Source: Stenotrophomonas sp. VV52
GTDB lineage: Bacteria > Pseudomonadota > Gammaproteobacteria > Xanthomonadales > Xanthomonadaceae
Assembly (NCBI RefSeq): GCF_002893095.1
Contig: NZ_PKQQ01000015.1
Location: forward strand, 29,568 to 93,567
DNA length: 64,000 bases
Direction of reading: 5' to 3'
Shown: positions 17,328 through 25,014 of the stretch, piece by piece
Layout of the letters: every line of letters starts with the position of its first letter
Position numbering within the stretch: position 1 is the first letter of the stretch
The notes under the pieces: generated by a model
What the model was told of the DNA's origin: nothing
Databases searched by the model: none
The model's input: the letters and a program-made list of their open reading frames with translations, nothing else
Position numbers and translations under genes: made by a program

Positions 17328-18371
17328 ATGAGCGGCAAGCTGGCCACGAACGTGTGCGAACGGGAACCAGGCATCGCGCAGACCGCGATGGCTGACATCG
17401 TGCATGCCGTTCTCAGCGCCGGCGAGTTCGCCCTGTTCGCCGAGTTCGGCCGGCACCGCCCGCTGCGCGCCGGCGAACACCTGTTCCTGCGCAACCAGTC
17501 CGGTAGCACCATGTATGTCATCGTCAGCGGTGGCATCGAGCTCGATTTCGGCGAAGACCTGGTGGTCAAGACGCTGGGTCCGCACGAATTCTTCGGCGAA
17601 CTCGGCCTGCTGATCGGCGACCACCCGCGCAGCGCCGATGCCCGCGCCACCAGCGATTCGCTGGTGCTGGAACTGGACAACGCCGATTTCCAGCGCCTGG
17701 TCGACCGCGATCCCGGCCTGGTCGCCTACTTCCTGCGCCGCACGATCATGCGCGTGGTCAGCAACGAACAGGTCCTGATCCGCCAGCTGCGCCGGCGCAA
17801 CCACGACCTCGAAACCGCGCTCGACAATCTGTATGTCACCACCCACCAGCTCACCCATACCCGTGAGCTGGTGCGCACCGACGAACTCACCGGCCTGCAC
17901 AACCGCCGCGGCCTGGCCCTGTACCTGCAGGAATGCCGCAGCCACGAAGGCGACGCCCCGCAGGGCCTGCTGCTGATCGACTGCGACCACTTCAAGCAGG
18001 TCAACGACGAGCACGGCCACCAGGCCGGCGACCGCGTCCTGCAGAGCATCGCCAACATCCTGCGCTCGGTGGCCAACGAACAGGACCGCGCCTGCCGGCT
18101 CGGCGGCGACGAGTTCTGCCTGCTGCTGCGCGTGGCCGACGCCGACAGCCTGCAGCATGCTGCCGAGTTCATCCTGGGCGCGGTGCACGGCCTGATGGGC
18201 CGCGCCAACCTGCAGCCGCACGTCTGCCCGGTCAGCATCGGGGTGTGCCTGATCGACCCGCTCGGCGACTGGAGCGACTGGTACGCCCGTGCCGACAACG
18301 CGCTGTACCAGGCCAAGCGGCTGGGTGGCAATCGGCTGCATTGGTCGCGCTCTGCGACCGTCGCGCCCTGA
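17328..18371 (+). CDS. diguanylate cyclase with N-terminal cyclic-nucleotide-binding domain
   Basis: 347 residues. Residues about 28-145 form a CAP-type cNMP-binding fold with an intact phosphate-binding cassette: GELG at 90-93 and RSA at 101-103. A short coiled linker (about 145-183) leads to a GGDEF domain with an intact GGDEF at 259-263. The inhibitory I-site RxxD is lost (NEQD at 250-253). So it probably makes c-di-GMP in response to a cyclic nucleotide, without product inhibition. The ATG at 17328 is used; a GTG nine bases upstream is possible. It ends 12 bases before a nucleotidyl-cyclase-like gene and is probably cotranscribed with it. Confidence 0.85.
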   Translation: MSGKLATNVCEREPGIAQTAMADIVHAVLSAGEFALFAEFGRHRPLRAGEHLFLRNQSGSTMYVIVSGGIELDFGEDLVVKTLGPHEFFGELGLLIGDHPRSADARATSDSLVLELDNADFQRLVDRDPGLVAYFLRRTIMRVVSNEQVLIRQLRRRNHDLETALDNLYVTTHQLTHTRELVRTDELTGLHNRRGLALYLQECRSHEGDAPQGLLLIDCDHFKQVNDEHGHQAGDRVLQSIANILRSVANEQDRACRLGGDEFCLLLRVADADSLQHAAEFILGAVHGLMGRANLQPHVCPVSIGVCLIDPLGDWSDWYARADNALYQAKRLGGNRLHWSRSATVAP

Positions 18372-18383
18372 CCGGGGCCTGCA

Positions 18384-20864
18384 ATGAACGGCGACAACGG
18401 ACCGTCCAACCAGCTCCCGCTGCTGCGGGCCCTGCTGTTCACCGATCTGTGCGATTCGCTGGTGCTGGTCGAGCGCATCGGCGACAGCGCCGCCGCCGAC
18501 CTGTTCCAGCAGCACGACCGGTTGGTGCTCGCGTTGCAGCAGCAATGGAACGGGCAGCAGATCGACCGCTCCGACGGCCTGTTCCTGCTGTTCGACCGCG
18601 CCATCGATGGGCTCGGCTTCGCGCTCGACTACCAGCGTGAACTGCACGAGCTGGGCAAGCGCCGCAACATTCCGCTGCGCGCCCGTGCCGGCCTGCACGT
18701 GGGCGAGGTGCTGATCTGGGAGAACAGCCCGGAGGCGGTCCAGGCCGGCGCCAAGCCGGTGGAAGTGGAAGGCCTGGCCAAGCCGATGGCCGCGCGCCTG
18801 ATGGGGCTGGCGCGGCCCGGCCAGATCCTGCTCTCGGCCGTGGCCGAATCGCTCACCCGTCGTGCCAGCAGTGAACTGGGCGGGCGCGCCGAAACATTGC
18901 AGTGGCGCTCGCACGGCCCGTGGCTGTTCAAGGGCATTCCCACCGCGCAGGAGGTGTTCGAGGTCGGTGAACCCGGCTTCGCGCCGCTGCGCATGCCCAA
19001 GGCCCACCCCAAGGCGCAGCGCAAGCAGCCGCTCTGGCGCCGGCCGGTCGCGCTGGCGGCGGAAGTCGCCCTGCTCGCCGTGCTCGGCATCGGCGGCTGG
19101 ATGCTGCTCCGCCCCGAGCCGGCGATCGCCTTCGCCGAGCGCGACTGGGTGGTACTGGCCGACGTCGACAATGCGAGTGGCGACAAGCTGTTCGATGACA
19201 GCCTGCAGCGTGCGCTGCTGTTGGGATTGGAGCAGTCGCGTTACGTCAACGTGCTGTCCTCCAGCAGGGTGAAGGAGTCGCTCGAACTGCTGCGGGTGCC
19301 GGCAGAACACGCGCTCGACAGGGAGCTGGCCGGCGACGTGGCGTCACGCGAGGGTGCGCGGATGGTGCTGGCCCCCAGCATCCGTCGCTCCAACGGCCGG
19401 TACGTGGTCGCCGTGGACCTGATGGACCCGTTTACCCGAGGGGTGGTGCGTACCTACCAGGCCGACGCGGGTTCCCCCGGTGACGTGGTCGCCGCCGTGG
19501 ACGACGTCGTCGGTCGCCTGCGCGCCGGCCTGGGCGAAACCGTGGCCTCGGTGCAGCAGTCGGTGCCGTTGCCGCAGGCCACCACCAACAACCTGCAGGC
19601 ACTGAAATCGTTCGCCCTGGCCGAAAACGCGATGGGCCGGTATCGCTTCACCGAAGCTGCCAAGCTCTATGAGGCGGCGCTGGACGCGGACCCGGACTTC
19701 GCCATGGCCCACATGGGTCTGGCCAAGCTGCTGGTGCGCGTGGACCAGCGCGCTGAAGCCCTGCCGCACCTGCAGCGGGCGCTGGCGCTGAACGATCGAT
19801 TGCCGCACCGCGAGCGCCTGTACCTGAAGGCGTGGAGCAGCGAGCTGCGTCCGGATGGCTGGCCGCTGGAAGACTGGCGGGTGCTGGCGGAAGTGTATCC
19901 CGACTTCTTTGCCGGACAGGCCAACACCGCCGGGTACCTGTTGCTGGACAACCGCTTTGCAGAAGCCGAGCGCTATGCGCGCGCCGCTTCGGGACCGAAG
20001 GCTCCGCTGCGTGCCGGCACCCTCGGCTACCTGGGCTGGATCCAGTTGGGCACCAACCGCTACGACGATGCATTACGCAGCTTCCAGTTGTCCGAGCAGG
20101 TGATCGGCCGCAGCGTCAGCGACACGCGGGTAGACGTACTGATCGCCCAGCGGCGCTACAAGGAGGCACAGGCGTTGTTGGCGCAGCTGCCCAAGGCCCG
20201 TGACGAACTGCAGGCCATCATGTACCAGCGTGTGCGGGTGCTGCTCGCCGCCGACCAGGACGACTGCACCGGCATGACTGCTGCCTTGGCCAGCGAGAAG
20301 GCGCCGAGCGAATCGGTCGACTTCCGCACGCATGTGTTGCTGATGCACGCGGTGGTTGACACCGTGTGCGAGCGGCCGAATCCCGCGGCATTGGCTGCGG
20401 TGTCCGACCAGCTGCTGCCGTTGCTGCAGGATACCGCCAACCCGAACCTGTCGGACCGGTTGCTGCGCATGCTGTCGCTTGCCTATCTGGCGCAGCGCCA
20501 GGGCGACTTCGCGCGCGCTGATGCGTTGCTGCGCGAGCAGGGGGCGCTGCTTGCGGCCCAGAAGAGCCCATTGATCGCCAAGTGGCATGCCGTGGTGCTG
20601 GCCATGCAGCTGCTCGGCAGAGACCAGCCCGCCCAGGCCGACGCATTGTTGCGGCCGATCCTGGACGGAACCGAGCCGGTCCAGGCACGGGTGGTGCTGC
20701 GCGAGGCGCAACGTCGGCTGGGCAATGCGGAAGAGTTCCAGAAGCAGAACGAATGGCTGTTCAACCATCGCGGCCAGGCGTTTGCCGAACTGGCGCCCAT
20801 GCAGCTGATGCAGCCGCTGAGCGTACGTGACACGCTGGCCGACGCCAGCCTGCGTCCCCAGTAG
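18384..20864 (+). CDS. RiPP-system nucleotidyl cyclase-like membrane TPR protein, copy 1
   Basis: 826 residues in three parts. Residues 12-195 form a class III nucleotidyl cyclase domain: LLFTDLCDS with metal Asp21, RSDGLFLLF with Asp64, and GLAKPMAARL with the transition-state Arg138; the usual Asn of VNxAAR is replaced by Pro (KPMAAR). A membrane helix spans about 221-242. The periplasmic part has an alpha/beta domain (about 250-385) and TPR-like helical repeats to the end. I recall the NCBI family 'putative peptide modification system cyclase' with this architecture. It precedes the precursor peptide gene (convergent) and a dehydrogenase; a close paralogue is at 22533. Confidence 0.8.
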   Translation: MNGDNGPSNQLPLLRALLFTDLCDSLVLVERIGDSAAADLFQQHDRLVLALQQQWNGQQIDRSDGLFLLFDRAIDGLGFALDYQRELHELGKRRNIPLRARAGLHVGEVLIWENSPEAVQAGAKPVEVEGLAKPMAARLMGLARPGQILLSAVAESLTRRASSELGGRAETLQWRSHGPWLFKGIPTAQEVFEVGEPGFAPLRMPKAHPKAQRKQPLWRRPVALAAEVALLAVLGIGGWMLLRPEPAIAFAERDWVVLADVDNASGDKLFDDSLQRALLLGLEQSRYVNVLSSSRVKESLELLRVPAEHALDRELAGDVASREGARMVLAPSIRRSNGRYVVAVDLMDPFTRGVVRTYQADAGSPGDVVAAVDDVVGRLRAGLGETVASVQQSVPLPQATTNNLQALKSFALAENAMGRYRFTEAAKLYEAALDADPDFAMAHMGLAKLLVRVDQRAEALPHLQRALALNDRLPHRERLYLKAWSSELRPDGWPLEDWRVLAEVYPDFFAGQANTAGYLLLDNRFAEAERYARAASGPKAPLRAGTLGYLGWIQLGTNRYDDALRSFQLSEQVIGRSVSDTRVDVLIAQRRYKEAQALLAQLPKARDELQAIMYQRVRVLLAADQDDCTGMTAALASEKAPSESVDFRTHVLLMHAVVDTVCERPNPAALAAVSDQLLPLLQDTANPNLSDRLLRMLSLAYLAQRQGDFARADALLREQGALLAAQKSPLIAKWHAVVLAMQLLGRDQPAQADALLRPILDGTEPVQARVVLREAQRRLGNAEEFQKQNEWLFNHRGQAFAELAPMQLMQPLSVRDTLADASLRPQ

Positions 20865-20888
20865 ACCGGGCGCAGGCTGGCGGTGCAC

Positions 20889-21191
20889 TCATTCCAGCGA
20901 GTCGGCGGCCTTGCCTGCCTCGAAGCAGTGCGGCAGCAACATCGCCTGCGTTGACGTGCTCAGGTACTGCTCCAGCTGCGCCTGCACCGCGCGAAGCTCT
21001 TCCACGCTCGCCAGCTGCTGGATATCGCAGCACAGCGGCTGCTCGTCCGGACTGAAGCCGATCTCGGTCAGCGCCTGGCGCGCATCTTTCTGGAACAGCT
21101 CGCGGAAGGCGGGGTCGTCGATCAGCCTGCTGACCAGCCGCGCGGCGATTTCAGGGGAAATCTTGTTCGTTTCCGGTTTGTCGTTGCTCAT
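20889..21191 (-). CDS. NHLP-type RiPP precursor peptide (putative modified peptide)
   Basis: 100 residues. The leader part, PEIAARLVSRLIDDPAFREL through DARQALTEIGF (about 13-46), is like nitrile-hydratase-leader peptides. The C-terminal region holds the only Cys residues, Cys54-Cys55 (LCCDIQQLAS) and Cys89 (LLPHCFEAG), separated by a helix-like ELRAVQAQLEQYL. No Gly-Gly cleavage motif is visible. It lies between two cyclase-like proteins and beside a SagB-related dehydrogenase, the setting I recall for the 'mod_pep_NH' family. The start at 21191 gives a leader without the basic upstream stretch. The chemical modification and product are unknown. Confidence 0.7.
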   Translation of the reverse strand: MSNDKPETNKISPEIAARLVSRLIDDPAFRELFQKDARQALTEIGFSPDEQPLCCDIQQLASVEELRAVQAQLEQYLSTSTQAMLLPHCFEAGKAADSLE

Positions 21192-21373
21192 TGCGGTCGA
21201 TCCAGTGGGTGAAGTGAAGGTTATCGGCCCGGGTGGCCGGGAATGTAGCGCCGGCAGGGGTGCAAACGCGCGGTGCGAGGCAGTACGCAGGTAACGTTGG
21301 AGACCGGCCACGCCCGGGGGAACCCTGCCGTGCCCCGGCTAGAATGGCCGGGTCCTTCCACGGTCATTCGCCG

Positions 21374-22531
21374 ATGAAACTGCGCCGCTGCACCACTGTG
21401 ATGTTCGAGCCACGGGAGGAGGTCCGCCTCGACTTCGCTGCCATGCTGGCCGGGCGCACCGAGCCTTCCACGACCATCACGTGGGTCGCCCTGGCCGCGC
21501 ACCTGGAACAGCCCGTGCCGGTGACGGCTGCGCAGCGGGAGCTGCTGGGCGGGCTGGGTTCCCGTTTCTGGACCGACGCGCGCGACATCGGCTGCCCGCC
21601 GGGCGACTGGCAGCCCCTGCTGGCGACCGGGCTGCTCATCTCGGACGACGACGAACATGCCGCCCACCGCCAGCGCGACGAAGGCATGCGGGACGGCCAC
21701 TGGTGGCCGCTGGCGGCACTGGTCCATCGTCATGCCCGCTGGCGTGGCGTGAACAGCGCCGCGCAGATGCGCGACAGCCACATGGTCACCGTCAACGACC
21801 TGCGCCGGCAGCTGGGCGCGCCGCCGCCGGCGGTGCAGCCGCACCCGGGCACCTATCAGCCACTCCCCACCGTGGAGGCCACCGGGTACGACCAGCTTCT
21901 CGAACGCCGCACTACCTGCCGCAATTTCGATGCCGCCCGCAGTATCGACCAGGCGCAGCTGGCGCAGCTGCTGCAGCGCACGGTGAAGGCCCAGGCCGTG
22001 GTGCAGATGGAGGCCGATACCACGTTCCTGAAAAAGAACGTGCCGTCCGGCGGTGGGCTGCATCCCACCGAGACCTATCTGCTGGTGCAGCGCGTAGAGG
22101 GCCTGGCGCCGGGGCTGTACCACTACCACCCTGTGCAGCATGCGCTGGTGGCGCTGCCACGCCACTGCGAGCGGCCGTTGCAGGACGTCGCCGAGGCCAT
22201 GCTGTCCGGCCAGGACTGGTTCTCGAACGCGGCCGCCCATCTGGTCCTGGTGCCGCGCTTCGCCCGCACCAACTGGAAGTACCGCAACCACGCCAAGGCC
22301 TACCGCGCCCTGTTGCTGGACGTGGGCCACCTCTCGCAGGCCCTGTACATGGCGGCCACCGAGGCCGGCCTGGCCGCCTTCGTGACCGCTGCCATCAATG
22401 AAATCGACACCGAGGCGGTGTTCGCGCTGGACGGCGTTACCCAGAGCCCCGTCGCAATCGTGGGCGTGGGCTGGCGCAGTGATACGCTGGACACGGCAGA
22501 GTTCGATCCCAACAAGGTGGTTTGGCCCTAG
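21374..22531 (+). CDS. SagB-related FMN dehydrogenase, putative peptide maturation enzyme
   Basis: 385 residues. The N-terminal about 160 residues are a non-catalytic region of the kind that binds leader peptides in related systems. The C-terminal half is a nitroreductase-fold dehydrogenase: ERRTTCRNFD (177-186) for FMN phosphate binding, PSGGGLHPTETYLLV (224-238), and the YRALLLDVGHLSQALYMAA helix. SagB-type enzymes oxidise azolines to azoles, but no YcaO partner is seen here, so the reaction is unclear. It is divergent from the precursor gene and its stop is one base before the second cyclase-like gene. A -10-like TAGAAT at 21340-21345 precedes it. Confidence 0.75.
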   Translation: MKLRRCTTVMFEPREEVRLDFAAMLAGRTEPSTTITWVALAAHLEQPVPVTAAQRELLGGLGSRFWTDARDIGCPPGDWQPLLATGLLISDDDEHAAHRQRDEGMRDGHWWPLAALVHRHARWRGVNSAAQMRDSHMVTVNDLRRQLGAPPPAVQPHPGTYQPLPTVEATGYDQLLERRTTCRNFDAARSIDQAQLAQLLQRTVKAQAVVQMEADTTFLKKNVPSGGGLHPTETYLLVQRVEGLAPGLYHYHPVQHALVALPRHCERPLQDVAEAMLSGQDWFSNAAAHLVLVPRFARTNWKYRNHAKAYRALLLDVGHLSQALYMAATEAGLAAFVTAAINEIDTEAVFALDGVTQSPVAIVGVGWRSDTLDTAEFDPNKVVWP

Positions 22532-22532
22532 C

Positions 22533-25010
22533 ATGGACGGCGACAGCGCACCCTCGACCCAGCCCCCGCTGCTGAAAGCCCTGTTGTTCACCGACCTGTG
22601 CGATTCGCTCGGGCTGGTTGAACGGCTCGGCGACAGCCTGGCAGCCGAACTGTTCCAGCAGCACGACCGGCTGGTCCTGGCGCTGCAGCAGCACTGGCAC
22701 GGGCAGCAGATCGATCGCTCCGACGGCGTATTCATGCTGTTCGAGCGGCCGATCGACGCGCTCGGATTCGCACTGGATTACCAGCGCGAACTGCTGGAGA
22801 TCGGCAAGCAGCGCGGCATCGAGCTCAGCGCGCGCGCCGGCCTGCACGTCGGCGAAGTGCTGACCTGGGAGAACAGTGCGGAGGCGGTCGCCGCCGGTGC
22901 CAAGCCGGTCGAGGTGGAAGGCCTGGCCAAGCCGATGGCCGCGCGCCTGATGATGCTGGCCTGGCCCGGCCAGATCCTGCTCTCGGCGGTGGCCGAAACC
23001 CTGACCCGGCGCGCCAGCAGCATGCTGGGCGAACGCGGCGACAGGCTGCTCTGGAAGGCGCACGGCCGCTGGCGCTTCAAGTCGGTGCCGTCGGTGCAGG
23101 AAGTGTTCGAGGCCGGCGAGCTGGGCATCACCCCGATGCGCATGCCGCGTGGCAATGCCAAGGCGCGCCGCGTGCTGCCGGTGTGGCGCCGGCCGGCGGC
23201 GCTGGCCGCCCAGGTGGCACTGGTCGGCCTGCTGGGAATCGGCACCTGGCTGCTGCTGCGCCCCGAACCCGCCATCGCCTTCGCCGAGCGCGACTGGGTG
23301 GTGCTGGCCGACGTGGACAACGCCAGTGGTGAAGCGTTGTTCGACGACTCACTGCAACGCGCCCTGCTGATGAGCCTGGAGCAGTCGCGCTACGTCAACG
23401 TGCTCTCCGGCAGCAAGGTCACCGAATCGCGCGACCTGCTGCGGGTGCCGTCCACGCGCGCCCTGGACCGCGACCTGGCCATCGACGTGGCGTCCCGTGA
23501 GGGCGCTCGCATGGTGCTGGCGCCGGCCATCCGCGAGTCCGCCGGGCATTACCTGGTCAGCGTGGACCTGCTCGATCCGGCCAGCCGCGCGGTGGTACGC
23601 AGCTATCGGGCCAAGGCGGAAGGCTCCGCCGATGTGATCGCGGCGGTGGACGATGTGGTCGGCCAGCTGCGCGCGGGGCTGGGCGAATCGGTGGCGTCGG
23701 TGCAGCAGTCGGTACCGCTGCCGCAGGCCACCACCGCCAACCTGCAGGCCCTGAAGTCCTTTGCATTGGCCGAGAGCGCCATGGGCCGGCGGCGCTTTTC
23801 CGAAGCCACCAAGCTGTTCGAAGCGGCGATCGACGCCGACCCGGACTTCGCCATGGCCCACGTCGGGCTGGCCAGGCTGCTGGTGCGGCTGGACCAGCGC
23901 GCTGAAGCGCAGCCCCACCTCGCCCGCGCGATGGCCGTGAGCCAGCGCCTGCCTCACCGCGAGCGGCTGTACCTGAAAGCCTGGAGCAACGAGCTGAGCC
24001 CGGTGTCGTGGCCGCTCGACGATTGGCGCGTGCTGGCCGATGTCTATCCGGATTCGTACGCAGGCCTGTATACGACCTCCTGGTACCTGCTGCTCGACAA
24101 CCGCTTCGACGATGCCGAGCGTTACGCGCGCGCTGCCACCGTGCCGTCGAACACGCTGCGTGCGTTCTCATACGCGAACCTGGGCTGGATCCAGCTGGGC
24201 ACCAACCGCTACGACGAGGCCGTGCGCAGCTTCAAGCAGTCCGAGCAGCTCACCCGCCGTGGGCCGGTCGACCCGCGCGCCGATGTGCTTATCGCCATGC
24301 GCCGCTACAAGGAAGCGGGCGAGGTACTGGCCAGGCTCGGCAAACCCGACGATGAACTGCCGGCACTGATGAACGTGCGCGTGCGCCTGCTGCTGGCGGC
24401 GGACCAGGACGACTGCACGGGCATGCGCGAGGCACTGTCGACCGAACCCATGCCGACCGTGTCGCAGGATTTCCGCGTGCATCGCGAGTTGCTGGAAACG
24501 GTGGTCGACACCGCGTGCCAGGAGGGCGACGCCGACGCGCTGGCGCGCATCGCAGCGGACATGCGTCCCCAGCTGGCCGACCCCAACGATCCCGGCATGC
24601 CCGACCGCATGCTGCGCCTGCTGTCGCTGGTGTACCTGGCGCAGCGCCAGGGCGACCATGCGCTGGCCGACCGCCTGCTGGCCGAGTACGACCCGCTGCT
24701 GGTGAAGCAGAAGAGCCCGGTGATCGGCAAATGGCGCACCGTGGTGCAGGCCATGCAGAAGATGGGGCAGGGCACGCCGGCCCAGGGCGTGGCGCTGCTG
24801 AAACCGCTGATGGACGGCAACGAGCCGGTGCAGGCGCGCGTGGTGCTGCGCGAAGCGTATCGCCAGCTCGGTGACGTGCCGGAGTTCCACAAGCAGAACG
24901 AATGGCTGTTCGAAAACCGGGGCAGGGCGATCGCCGAAGTCGCCAACACCCAGTTGATGCAGGCGTTGAACGTGCACGACATGGTGTCGGACGCCACGTT
25001 GCGGCAATGA
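22533..25010 (+). CDS. RiPP-system nucleotidyl cyclase-like membrane TPR protein, copy 2
   Basis: 825 residues, collinear with the protein at 18384 from end to end and identical over long runs (for example AFAERDWVVLADVDNASG and LAADQDDCTGM). It has the same Asp21 and Asp64, the same KPMAAR with Pro for Asn, a membrane helix at about 221-242, the periplasmic domain and TPR-like repeats. Start at 22533, one base after the dehydrogenase stop, indicates coupling; an earlier frame extension overlaps that gene and is rejected. Its stop is four bases from the convergent mccA-type stop. The pair looks like an in-place duplication around the precursor and dehydrogenase. Confidence 0.8.
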   Translation: MDGDSAPSTQPPLLKALLFTDLCDSLGLVERLGDSLAAELFQQHDRLVLALQQHWHGQQIDRSDGVFMLFERPIDALGFALDYQRELLEIGKQRGIELSARAGLHVGEVLTWENSAEAVAAGAKPVEVEGLAKPMAARLMMLAWPGQILLSAVAETLTRRASSMLGERGDRLLWKAHGRWRFKSVPSVQEVFEAGELGITPMRMPRGNAKARRVLPVWRRPAALAAQVALVGLLGIGTWLLLRPEPAIAFAERDWVVLADVDNASGEALFDDSLQRALLMSLEQSRYVNVLSGSKVTESRDLLRVPSTRALDRDLAIDVASREGARMVLAPAIRESAGHYLVSVDLLDPASRAVVRSYRAKAEGSADVIAAVDDVVGQLRAGLGESVASVQQSVPLPQATTANLQALKSFALAESAMGRRRFSEATKLFEAAIDADPDFAMAHVGLARLLVRLDQRAEAQPHLARAMAVSQRLPHRERLYLKAWSNELSPVSWPLDDWRVLADVYPDSYAGLYTTSWYLLLDNRFDDAERYARAATVPSNTLRAFSYANLGWIQLGTNRYDEAVRSFKQSEQLTRRGPVDPRADVLIAMRRYKEAGEVLARLGKPDDELPALMNVRVRLLLAADQDDCTGMREALSTEPMPTVSQDFRVHRELLETVVDTACQEGDADALARIAADMRPQLADPNDPGMPDRMLRLLSLVYLAQRQGDHALADRLLAEYDPLLVKQKSPVIGKWRTVVQAMQKMGQGTPAQGVALLKPLMDGNEPVQARVVLREAYRQLGDVPEFHKQNEWLFENRGRAIAEVANTQLMQALNVHDMVSDATLRQ

Positions 25011-25014
25011 TGGA

